A DNA stretch of 13,086 nt from Lachnospiraceae bacterium UBA5899 (GTDB taxonomy: Bacteria; Bacillota; Clostridia; Lachnospirales; Lachnospiraceae). Shown one piece after another: positions 1-6,004 of the stretch. How positions within the stretch are numbered: position 1 is the first letter of the stretch; each line of letters starts with the position of its first letter. The notes beneath the pieces are model-generated. The model did no database searches, was not told the DNA's origin, and saw only the letters and a list, made by a program, of their open reading frames with translations. Position numbers and translations under genes: made by a program. Location of the stretch: positions 1-13,086 of the forward strand of contig DJEL01000004.1 of assembly GCA_002432425.1 (NCBI GenBank), read 5' to 3'.

Positions 1-4
1 CACA

Positions 5-406
5 ATGAAAACAATCAGAGTAGTGGCAGCCGTAATAAAGGCTGTAAATAAAGAGGGCAGCCCCATTATTTTTGCCACACAGAGAGGTTATGGGGAAATG
101 AAGGACGGCTGGGAGTTCCCCGGTGGAAAAATCGAAGAGGGGGAAACTCCGGGGCAGGCATTAAAACGGGAAATCATGGAAGAACTGGATACAGAAATAG
201 CCGTGGGAGATTTTATAGAAACGGTAGAATACGATTACCCTGCGTTTCATCTTTCCATGGACTGCTTCTGGTGTACCATCTTGAAGGGGGACCTTGTCCT
301 GAAGGAGCATGAGGCGGCAAAATGGCTTACTAAGGAGCAGCTTAACGAAGTTGCCTGGCTGCCGGCAGACATTACTTTGGTGGAAAATATAAGGAAGGCA
401 CTGTAG
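5..406 (+). CDS. Nudix hydrolase, MutT / CTP pyrophosphohydrolase-like
   Basis: This 133-residue protein is a single Nudix domain that would cleave nucleoside diphosphates linked to another group, most likely oxidised or non-canonical dNTPs in the cytoplasm (sanitation of the nucleotide pool). The Nudix box is visible at about residues 40-62: GGKIEEGE, seven residues, then REIMEELDTEI. The metal-binding RExxEE core is intact; the usual glycine after EEL is Asp, as I recall from the MutT-like/CTP pyrophosphohydrolase subgroup. The short length and the WEFPGGK and AAKWLTKEQL segments also fit MutT-type proteins. The window begins four bases before the ATG, so its ribosome binding site and promoter cannot be judged. 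The substrate cannot be fixed from sequence; dCTP/CTP or 8-oxo-dGTP are both possible. Confidence 0.9.
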   Translation: MKTIRVVAAVIKAVNKEGSPIIFATQRGYGEMKDGWEFPGGKIEEGETPGQALKREIMEELDTEIAVGDFIETVEYDYPAFHLSMDCFWCTILKGDLVLKEHEAAKWLTKEQLNEVAWLPADITLVENIRKAL

Positions 407-426
407 ACACTATCTATACAGGAAAA

Positions 427-1185
427 TCAAAATTGGACACCGCTTATTTTGCAAGGAATACCCTCGGTTACAGCTATTTCTTTATAATGACAGGCATTGG
501 CGGTATCTATTAACAGATTGCAGTTGTTTCTTGCGCAGGATTCCAGTATGGATTTTTTGTGTGTACGGTCGTAGATATATTCTTTCTTGCGGATAAGTTT
601 TGAGGTGTTGTCAAAAGCAAAAACAAAGCGAATAAGTTCCACATCCTGATGCGGCATGTATTTCTCTTTACTTTGCTGAATACCGGCACTTTCGTCTATC
701 CAGGTGCATATGCAATACTTTTCCATGGTAATATTGGCATTAACGGAAATTTTATTGTTGGATACCCAGCCGAGCATATAGACGGTGTTGATGTCAGTAA
801 GAAGAATGTCAACATTATTGAGTTTTGTGGAGCTTAGGGATGGATTGTAATTAAGTGTCAACGGTCCGCTGTTTTTCCAAAATATATCCGTGCTTTTGGT
901 AAAATTCAGAGCTTTTTTATACATTTTGGAATTGGGAGCTATGTGATTTGGAATAATGGATGTGCTTATAGGATTTCTGCCGATGATGTCATTGAAGAGA
1001 TACTGCGGTCTGTTATAACCATGTGACCGGTATGTGTTGTTTTGAATACCCATCAGATGTGGAAAATTAGCCTTCTCACCAAGGAGAATAAAGCTATTTT
1101 CATTATAGGTAATGACAAGATAAAAAGTCTTCAAGTAATTTACATGGAAGAAATCCGCACATAATTGAATATCGGTAAGATTCAT
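427..1185 (-). CDS. AT-rich gene, PBECR4-like nuclease-fold protein (tentative)
   Basis: A 252-residue soluble protein with no signal peptide or membrane segment. Its N-terminal half has the pattern I associate with PBECR4 (phage Barnase-EndoU-ColicinE5/D-RelE-like) domains: a hydrophobic strand FYLVITYNENSFILL, then NFPHLMGIQ near residue 40, then an LFNDIIGRN segment. Later segments alternate hydrophobic strands (VDILLTDI, VYMLGWV, YCICTWID). This is pattern recall, not a search. The gene is rich in Asn, Lys, Ile and Tyr and clearly more AT-rich than its neighbours, and it runs against them, which suggests acquisition. The start is supported by AAAGGAG about 13 nt upstream of the ATG. Its promoter and a folded, terminator-containing leader lie at 1206-1369. 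If PBECR4-like, an RNase or toxin role is conceivable but unproven; no catalytic residues can be assigned. Confidence 0.6.
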   Translation of the reverse strand: MNLTDIQLCADFFHVNYLKTFYLVITYNENSFILLGEKANFPHLMGIQNNTYRSHGYNRPQYLFNDIIGRNPISTSIIPNHIAPNSKMYKKALNFTKSTDIFWKNSGPLTLNYNPSLSSTKLNNVDILLTDINTVYMLGWVSNNKISVNANITMEKYCICTWIDESAGIQQSKEKYMPHQDVELIRFVFAFDNTSKLIRKKEYIYDRTHKKSILESCARNNCNLLIDTANACHYKEIAVTEGIPCKISGVQF

Positions 1186-1205
1186 ATGTGTATTATTTCT
1201 CCTTT

Positions 1206-1241
1206 GAAAAACAGAAGCTCCTGGAATTATCCAAGAGCCTT
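1206..1241 (-). terminator. Intrinsic terminator inside the leader of the 427-1185 gene (attenuator-like)
   Basis: On the minus strand, a stem with AAGGCTCTTGGA against TCCAGGAGCTT (one bulged G, one G-U pair, loop of about four bases) is followed by TTCTGTTTTT. It lies directly upstream of the ribosome binding site of the downstream gene and downstream of that gene's only obvious promoter. It would therefore stop most transcripts unless read through or refolded. The leader's 5' part contains a second AGGCTC (plus-strand 1318-1323), which could compete for the GAGCTT arm. Confidence 0.65.
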
Positions 1242-1335
1242 GTTATCGGCAATCGTTCACGATTATTTTTTTATCAGGGGAGTGCCCGGAACAGCCGATA
1301 TGTTTCCCTCAGCAAGTGAGCCTGATTTGTTTGTA
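1242..1335 (-). ncRNA. Structured leader RNA with a possible pseudoknot
   Basis: Read as minus-strand RNA between the promoter and the terminator. Stem AUCAGG (plus 1321-1326) pairs with CCUGAU (plus 1273-1278). Inside it lie a small CUCA/UGAG hairpin (1308-1320) and a GGAAAC/GUUCC hairpin (1302-1307 with 1288-1292). The loop of the latter carries AUCGGC (1294-1299), an exact complement of GCCGAU (1245-1250) outside the stem, so a pseudoknot is possible. Between them is a hairpin AAUCG-UGAA-CGAUU (1251-1264). I recognise no known riboswitch class. It could be an attenuator or an independent small RNA of about 130 nt. Confidence 0.45.
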
Positions 1336-1341
1336 AAACAT

Positions 1342-1369
1342 ATTATACACAATTTTAGAAAAATGTCTA
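1342..1369 (-). promoter_or_regulatory. Promoter for the minus-strand cassette
   Basis: Reading the minus strand, TAGACA (plus 1364-1369), 16 bases, then a perfect TATAAT (plus 1342-1347). Transcription would begin near 1335 and give a leader of about 150 nt before the start codon at 1185. The -35 is one base off TTGACA and identical to that of the promoter at 7570. Confidence 0.65.
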
Positions 1370-1434
1370 CTATAAAATGAAAAATAAAATATGTATACAT
1401 AATAAACAAGGAAAACACTATAAACCCTACATTA

Positions 1435-2159
1435 AAAAAGCAATTAGCCATTGATTTCTGCTGCACGGAAGAGGCGGTGGAGAGCAAAGAAAACATATTT
1501 ACGGAGTATACACCGCTAACAGGAAGAAGGATTTTCAAAGAGGGAGAATGCTTCTTGAAGGCTGCGTGCGTGCAGGAAAAATTCTGGCAACGGGAAAACC
1601 GGAAATTATACAATGGATGAGAACACGATATGCCCATGAAAGCGGCGCCTGGTTTATGGATTATGAAAAACTTCGGGAACTGGATGAAAAGCTACGGGAG
1701 TTTGGCTGCCGCATCGGGCAGGCACATCCTTTTTACATTGCAGAGAAGAAAACGGAGGTAAATACGGAAAGCTTTGTTATCCAAAAATTCGTTGGGGAAG
1801 AAATCGAACAATTCCGCGGAGATGACCGTCTGAGAGAGGCATTCCTTTTTGAAGGGATACCCAAGGACGAAATAGGAATAGCCGCTTACAAAGACGGTGA
1901 ACTTCTGGGGATGGCGGGGGCAACCAGCGACAGCGACCGGATGTGGCAGATTGGCATAAATGTGATGCCGAAGGCAGAAGGAATGGGCATCGGCTCCATG
2001 TTAGTAACGCTGCTTAAAAATGAAATTCTGGATTTGGAAAGGTTGCCGTTTTACGGAACTGCCATGTCCCATATAGCTTCCCAGAAAGTAGCGCTGAAGG
2101 CTGGATTTTATCCGGCATGGGCGGAGCTATACGGTGAAAAAAACGAAGGAGCAGTATAA
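1435..2159 (+). pseudogene. GNAT acetyltransferase, N-terminally truncated and frameshifted
   Basis: From 1548 to the TAA, 203 codons read as the C-terminal part of a GNAT-family N-acetyltransferase; the acetyl-CoA loop appears as EGMGIGSMLV. The substrate is unknown. Coding similarity continues upstream of 1548 in another frame: from 1441 the bases read QLAIDFCCTEEAVESKENIF and on to GECFLKAACV at 1572, which looks like the family's normal upstream sequence. The two frames are joined by a shift between about 1572 and 1581, where a run of five A (1577-1581) is the likely site of a one-base loss. An in-frame TGA at 1378-1380 and AT-rich sequence replace the expected first ~35 residues. No proper start with a well-spaced ribosome binding site remains; the ATG at 1548 has only GGGA two bases away. 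The loss at the 5' side adjoins the foreign-looking cassette at 427-1371. Confidence 0.75.
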
Positions 2160-2161
2160 CA

Positions 2162-3232
2162 ATGACAAAATATTATACCGCAATTATTTTCTTAAACATT
2201 TTTGCCATGATTGTTATTCAGGTATGTATTAAGAAGAGCAATACCCTGACGGAAGGCAGGAAGAAGCTGTTCTGTAAGCTGTTTAATGCTATTATTATTG
2301 CGGCGGCCTGTGAATGGCTGGGCAATTACCTGCAGGGAACAGGCAGCGCCATACGGACACTGCATATTATGGTGAAGGCTGTGGAATTTTCCGTGGCGCC
2401 GGCAATCGGTTTCTTTACCGCCATGATTATAGAAAGACGGCATACAAAGGCAATTTACATTTTTCTGGGAATACATGCTGCACTGGAATGGCTGTCCGGT
2501 CTGGGCGGGTTCATTTATCGTGTGGATGAATTCAGCCATTACAGCCATGGAGAATTTTACTTCCTATATATATTGGCATATCTGCTGTCCATCGCTTACG
2601 GTGTGTATGTAGTCCTGAAAAATGTAAAAAAGTACCAGTACAATGGGATTGGATATTTTCTGTTAATTGTGGTATTTATGCTTACCGGTATTGTGATACA
2701 GTTGTATGACAGCAGCTTAAAAGTCGATTATGTGACGGTGGGTATTGCTTCTATGATGTTGTATATTTTCACATTGGAAATGATTACCCAGACGGACGAA
2801 CTGACGGAGCTGATTAACCGGAGAGGCTATGAAAACTATATTTCCCATATTGAAGAAAAGTGTGTTATTCTTTTCTTTGATGTGGACAATTTTAAGACTA
2901 TAAACGATACCTACGGTCATGCGCTGGGAGACAAGGTCCTGAGTGATGTGGGAAGAGCCATAAAAATGCAGTATGCGAAATATGGAAAATGCTTTCGGTT
3001 CGGCGGGGATGAATTCTGTGCGGTTCTTACGAAGAATACAAATCAGATAGAGAAAATGAACGAAGATTTCTTAAAAACGGTGGCGGGGCTTCGGGAGAAA
3101 GAAAGCAGAATGCCTTCTGTTTCCATCGGGTATGCTGATTTTAATCCCGACAGCCAGAATATCAAGGATGCCATAGAGGAAACGGACAAGATGATGTACC
3201 GTTTTAAGGAAAAATATAAGCAACAAATATAG
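2162..3232 (+). CDS. Membrane-bound GGDEF diguanylate cyclase
   Basis: A 356-residue protein predicted to make cyclic di-GMP from two GTP. Residues 1-208 hold about seven hydrophobic segments with short loops, probably a membrane sensor unit; no PAS, HAMP or large extracellular domain is evident. The GGDEF domain starts near TDELTELINRRGY (residue 212). It has the metal-binding Asp in FFDVDNFKTIND (240) and an intact GGDEF signature at 281-285, so it is likely catalytically active. The inhibitory I-site (RxxD five residues before GGDEF) is absent: the corresponding residues are AKYG. The ATG lies three bases after the stop of the acetyltransferase remnant and has AAGGAG at a good distance, which suggests the two were once co-transcribed. 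The signal sensed is unknown. Confidence 0.92.
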   Translation: MTKYYTAIIFLNIFAMIVIQVCIKKSNTLTEGRKKLFCKLFNAIIIAAACEWLGNYLQGTGSAIRTLHIMVKAVEFSVAPAIGFFTAMIIERRHTKAIYIFLGIHAALEWLSGLGGFIYRVDEFSHYSHGEFYFLYILAYLLSIAYGVYVVLKNVKKYQYNGIGYFLLIVVFMLTGIVIQLYDSSLKVDYVTVGIASMMLYIFTLEMITQTDELTELINRRGYENYISHIEEKCVILFFDVDNFKTINDTYGHALGDKVLSDVGRAIKMQYAKYGKCFRFGGDEFCAVLTKNTNQIEKMNEDFLKTVAGLREKESRMPSVSIGYADFNPDSQNIKDAIEETDKMMYRFKEKYKQQI

Positions 3233-3305
3233 AAAAATAAACAGCAAATATAGCAAACCTTATGACGTAGGGAAAAAGTAAGGAAAGCAAAGCGAGGGCA
3301 GAATT

Positions 3306-4364
3306 TTGGAAGAAACAAATCACAAGCGCCGCGTGCGCTACGCAGGAAAATATCCGAAAAAATTTGAAGAAAAATACAAGGAACACAGTCCGGAGAAATA
3401 TGCGGATACGGTGGCGAAGGTCATCGAAAAAGGTTCCACACCGGCGGGCATGCATATTCCTATTATGGTGCAGGAAATCCTTGATTTCTTAGAAATAAAA
3501 CCGGGGCAGCAGGGGCTTGACTGTACCCTGGGGTACGGCGGCCATACCCGAAAAATGCTGGAGCAATTAGGGGGACAGGGCAGACTGATTTCCCTGGATG
3601 TGGACCCGATTGAGTCGGAGAAGACCGTAAAAAGACTGCGGGAAGCCGGATTTTCGGAAGACAACTTCGGTTTCAGGCTGATAAATTTTGCCAATATTGA
3701 CAAGGTGGCGGAGGAGTGCGGAAAATTCGATTTTGTACTGGCGGATCTGGGCGTTTCCTCCATGCAGATTGATGACCCGAAGCGTGGTTTTTCCTATAAA
3801 ACAGAGGGACCATTAGACCTGCGGCTTGACCCCACTCACGGGGACAGTGCGGCGGAGCGGCTGCATCAGATTACCCAGAAGGAATTTGCGGGTATGCTTA
3901 TGGAAAATTCGGATGAACCCTTTGCGGAAGAAATTGCGGCTAAGGTTTTTTTCAAGATGAAAACCGGAGCACCCATGAACACCACAACGGAACTTCGGCA
4001 GGCGGTAGAAGAGGCGCTCCTTAAAATTCCTGCAAAAAATTTCCCCGGAGAAGACAGGACGGAAGCGGTAAAAAAATCCTGCGCCCGTACATTTCAGGCG
4101 CTGCGTATCGATGTAAACAGCGAGTTTGAAGTACTTTACAGCTTTTTGGAAAAATTGCCGGGCATCTTAAACCCGGGAGGCAGGGTTGCCGTTTTAACCT
4201 TCCATTCCGGAGAAGACCGTCTGGTGAAAAAAGCGTTTAAGGAAGGAAAGAAAGCCGGTATTTATGCGGAAATTTCGGAAGAAGTAACCAGACCCTCAGC
4301 GGAGGAATGCCGGAGAAATCCGAGGGCAAAATCCACGAAGCTCAGATGGGCAATTTTAGCTTGA
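3306..4364 (+). CDS. rsmH: RsmH-family 16S rRNA m4C1402 methyltransferase, N-terminally extended paralogue
   Basis: The family uses S-adenosylmethionine to N4-methylate C1402 in the decoding centre of 16S rRNA. The core is clear: HIPIMVQEIL (residue 50 on), the SAM loop LDCTLGYGGHT (71-81), DLGVSSMQ (147-154), GPLDLRLD, and FHSGEDRLVK near the C-terminus followed by RAKSTKLRWA. It differs from usual RsmH in reading HSGEDR for HSLEDR and LRLD for MRMD. It also has 48 extra basic residues before the canonical start. The 352-residue form begins at TTG 3306 with GAGGGC upstream; ATG 3450 would give the ordinary length but has a weaker ribosome binding site. It is not next to mraZ, ftsL or other cell-division genes, so it is probably a second copy. 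Its rRNA target could differ from the canonical enzyme's. Confidence 0.88.
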   Translation: MEETNHKRRVRYAGKYPKKFEEKYKEHSPEKYADTVAKVIEKGSTPAGMHIPIMVQEILDFLEIKPGQQGLDCTLGYGGHTRKMLEQLGGQGRLISLDVDPIESEKTVKRLREAGFSEDNFGFRLINFANIDKVAEECGKFDFVLADLGVSSMQIDDPKRGFSYKTEGPLDLRLDPTHGDSAAERLHQITQKEFAGMLMENSDEPFAEEIAAKVFFKMKTGAPMNTTTELRQAVEEALLKIPAKNFPGEDRTEAVKKSCARTFQALRIDVNSEFEVLYSFLEKLPGILNPGGRVAVLTFHSGEDRLVKKAFKEGKKAGIYAEISEEVTRPSAEECRRNPRAKSTKLRWAILA

Positions 4365-4389
4365 CAGATGATATAAAAATAGATATATT
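4361..4389 (+). promoter_or_regulatory. Promoter of the ECF transporter operon
   Basis: A perfect TTGACA (4361-4366), 17 bases, then TATATT (4384-4389). It overlaps the last codons of the rsmH-like gene. Transcription would start near 4396, so the 4419-4648 hairpin region is transcribed as a 5' leader of about 270 nt before the start codon at 4670. Confidence 0.7.
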
Positions 4390-4418
4390 GATAACGGTGT
4401 TATGAAACACTGCTATTA

Positions 4419-4453
4419 AAAAGGCTGTCTCCGGTGCAAGGGTGCAGCCTTAT
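4419..4453 (+). other. Hairpin at the start of the ECF operon leader
   Basis: AAGGCTG (4421-4427) pairs with CAGCCTT (4445-4451) around a 17-base loop. On the + strand it is followed by ATAAAAAG, so it is not a good terminator in that direction. On the minus strand it is followed by TTTTTAAT, which would terminate leftward transcription. The tail CCTTATAAAAAG resembles the CCTTAAAAAG that ends each downstream repeat, so it may be a diverged first member of that array. Confidence 0.5.
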
Positions 4454-4466
4454 AAAAAGATTTACA

Positions 4467-4648
4467 GTTAGCATAAACTAACCAATGAGCCAGGGAATAC
4501 TGGCCTTAAAAAGGGAAAAGGTTAGATGATGCTGACCGATAAGCCGGGAAACACCGACCTTAAAAAAGAAAAAAGGTTAGATGATACTAACCGATAAGCC
4601 GGGAAAATCCCGGCCTTAAAAAGAAAAGACGGTTAGGAAATGCTAACT
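4467..4648 (+). repeat. Tandem ~55-nt two-hairpin repeats in the ECF operon leader
   Basis: Three full units and one partial unit, with starts at 4467, 4521, 4576 and 4632 (periods 54, 55 and 56). Each begins with a palindrome of GTTAG and CTAAC around six bases (4467-4482, 4520-4537, 4575-4592, 4631-4648). In the full units a second hairpin follows, built on GCCAG/CTGGC (4489-4504), GCCGG/CCGAC (4542-4559, imperfect) or GCCGGG/CCCGGC (4598-4614), each ending CCTTAAAAA. The second stem keeps pairing while its bases change between units 1 and 3, which favours selection for structure. The array lies downstream of a promoter, so it is present in the RNA. The last palindrome ends about eight bases before the ribosome binding site. 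Possible roles are an RNA attenuator or protein-binding leader, or DNA operators; I cannot tell which. Confidence 0.75.
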
Positions 4649-4669
4649 AAAGAAAGAGAGGAGAACAAG

Positions 4670-5257
4670 ATGAGTAACTCAACAAAATTAAAAGGAAAAG
4701 ACTTGATCAACATAGGTATTTATGCGGCGATTTACTGTGTCATTATGACTGCGGTAGCCATGCTTGGATTCATTCCCATTATGATGCCCATGCTCTGTGT
4801 GCTGGTGCCTTTAATCGGCGGTATTCCGATGATGCTGTTTATGACAAAGGTAAATAAGTTCGGTATGATTACCATTTATTCTGTGATTGTCGGCCTGTTC
4901 TTATGGATTACCGGTATGGGATACTGGCCGTTTTTATTTGGTATCGTGTTCGGTGTGCTGGCAGATTTGATTGCTAAATCCGGCAATTACAAGAGCAGCA
5001 AAAAGACCATTTTAAGTTATATGGTATTCTGTTTGGTTACTTTCGGAAACTTTGTGCCGCTGTTTATTGATGCGGAAGCTTACTTTGTAACCCGTCAGAG
5101 CTTCGGCGAAGAATACATAACCACACTTTCCGCTATCATGAGCCAGACCTGGCTGATTCCGGCAATGATTGCTGCATGTCTGGTATGCGGAGCTCTTGGC
5201 GCGCTGCTGGGTAAGGCTCTGTTAAAGAAACATTTCGTAAAGGCGGGAATTGCATAA
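4670..5257 (+). CDS. ECF transporter S component, MptD / Trep_Strep-like
   Basis: A 195-residue integral membrane protein with about five or six hydrophobic segments, the size and style of the substrate-binding S component of an energy-coupling factor importer. The sequence (LKGKDLINIGIYAAIYCVIM near the N-terminus, then GGIPMMLFMTKVNKFG) resembles the MptD/Trep_Strep group, whose substrates are poorly defined. I therefore do not name a ligand. The start at 4670 is preferred because GAGAGGAG lies about seven bases upstream. An in-frame ATG at 4640 falls inside the last leader palindrome and would add ten polar residues. The stop overlaps the next start (TAATG), a sign of coupled translation with EcfT. 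The encoded set S, T and double ATPase makes this a dedicated, self-contained transporter. Confidence 0.85.
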   Translation: MSNSTKLKGKDLINIGIYAAIYCVIMTAVAMLGFIPIMMPMLCVLVPLIGGIPMMLFMTKVNKFGMITIYSVIVGLFLWITGMGYWPFLFGIVFGVLADLIAKSGNYKSSKKTILSYMVFCLVTFGNFVPLFIDAEAYFVTRQSFGEEYITTLSAIMSQTWLIPAMIAACLVCGALGALLGKALLKKHFVKAGIA

Positions 5258-5988
5258 TGCAGACACTTCGCTTACAGCCGGGACTGAAAAGAGAGGGATT
5301 GCATTTTGACCCGAGGACAAAATTGTTTCTGCTTCTTACAGTGGCGATTTTTGTTCTGGGAGGAGCAGGGGGCGATATGGCGGACATATTGCAGCCCTGC
5401 TTTTGTGCCATTCCGTTTCTTCTTTTTCTTGCGGCAAAAAAATGGAAAAAAGCTTTCACTTATATGATTTTATACACGGCGGCGTATCTTACGTTTCTGT
5501 ATTTCGGACCGAGAACCACCGGTATTGTCAATTTTCTTTTACTTGCCACCTGCGGTATTTTATCCCGTTTTATGCCGAGCGTCATGCTGGGCGCCTACCT
5601 GATGCAGACAACCACGGTCAGTGAGTTTATGGCTGCTATGAGCAGACTTCATGTAACGGAAAAAATAACCATTCCGTTGTCCGTTATGTTCCGTTTTTTC
5701 CCCACGGTGGGAGATGAATTTGCCTCCATCAACGCGGCAATGCGTATGCGGGATATCCGGATTGGCGGAAAAAATATCGGCAAAATGCTGGAGTACCGGA
5801 TTGTTCCGCTGATGGTATGTTCCGCAAAAATCGGAGAAGAGCTGAATGCGGCTGCCCTGACCAGAGGACTTGGCGGAGAGGTAAAGCGTACCAATGTCTG
5901 CCACATCGGTCTGCATGTGCAGGATTATATTCTACTTCTTTTGTGCCTTGTGCCCTATGTGCTCTGGGTGGTGGAAAAATTCGTGTGA
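5257..5988 (+). CDS. ECF transporter transmembrane component EcfT (CbiQ family)
   Basis: This 243-residue membrane protein is the coupling subunit that links the two ATPase domains to the S component. Hydrophobic stretches lie near residues 22-38, 48-60, 67-95 and at the C-terminus. The cytoplasmic coupling region between about 150 and 215 carries the two Ala-Arg-type motifs expected of EcfT, seen as AAMRMRDIRIGG and AALTRGLGGE. The start overlaps the stop of the S component by one base pair. Length and motif order are normal for the family, and nothing suggests damage. Confidence 0.9.
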   Translation: MQTLRLQPGLKREGLHFDPRTKLFLLLTVAIFVLGGAGGDMADILQPCFCAIPFLLFLAAKKWKKAFTYMILYTAAYLTFLYFGPRTTGIVNFLLLATCGILSRFMPSVMLGAYLMQTTTVSEFMAAMSRLHVTEKITIPLSVMFRFFPTVGDEFASINAAMRMRDIRIGGKNIGKMLEYRIVPLMVCSAKIGEELNAAALTRGLGGEVKRTNVCHIGLHVQDYILLLLCLVPYVLWVVEKFV

Positions 5989-6004
5989 CACGGAGAGAAA
6001 AGTT

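Noticed and set aside
407..1370. 7-bp inverted pair GTAGACA / TGTCTAC near the cassette ends as transposon ends
   Set aside because: Too short to mean much; one copy is explained by the -35 box of the cassette promoter. No transposase or target duplication is visible.
1570..1584. Programmed -1 frameshift in the acetyltransferase gene
   Set aside because: The site GGAAAAATTC lacks a proper slippery heptamer in the upstream frame, and the gene also lacks its N-terminus, so decay is simpler.
1263..1637. 124-codon minus-strand open frame with hydrophobic runs
   Set aside because: It spans the cassette promoter and lies antisense to the acetyltransferase remnant; no ribosome binding site and no recognisable domain.
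3218..3253. Short direct repeat CAACAAATATAG / CAGCAAATATAG after the GGDEF gene
   Set aside because: Only two imperfect 12-bp copies in AT-rich spacer, with no structure or context suggesting function.
4467..4648. CRISPR array
   Set aside because: Whole ~55-nt units are similar to each other, with no unique spacers between short repeats and no cas genes nearby.
4467..4648. ANTAR-type tandem stem-loops, since several hairpins have six-base loops
   Set aside because: ANTAR targets need A at loop position 1 and G at position 4; the loops here (CATAAA, ATGATG, ATGATA, GAAATG) do not fit.
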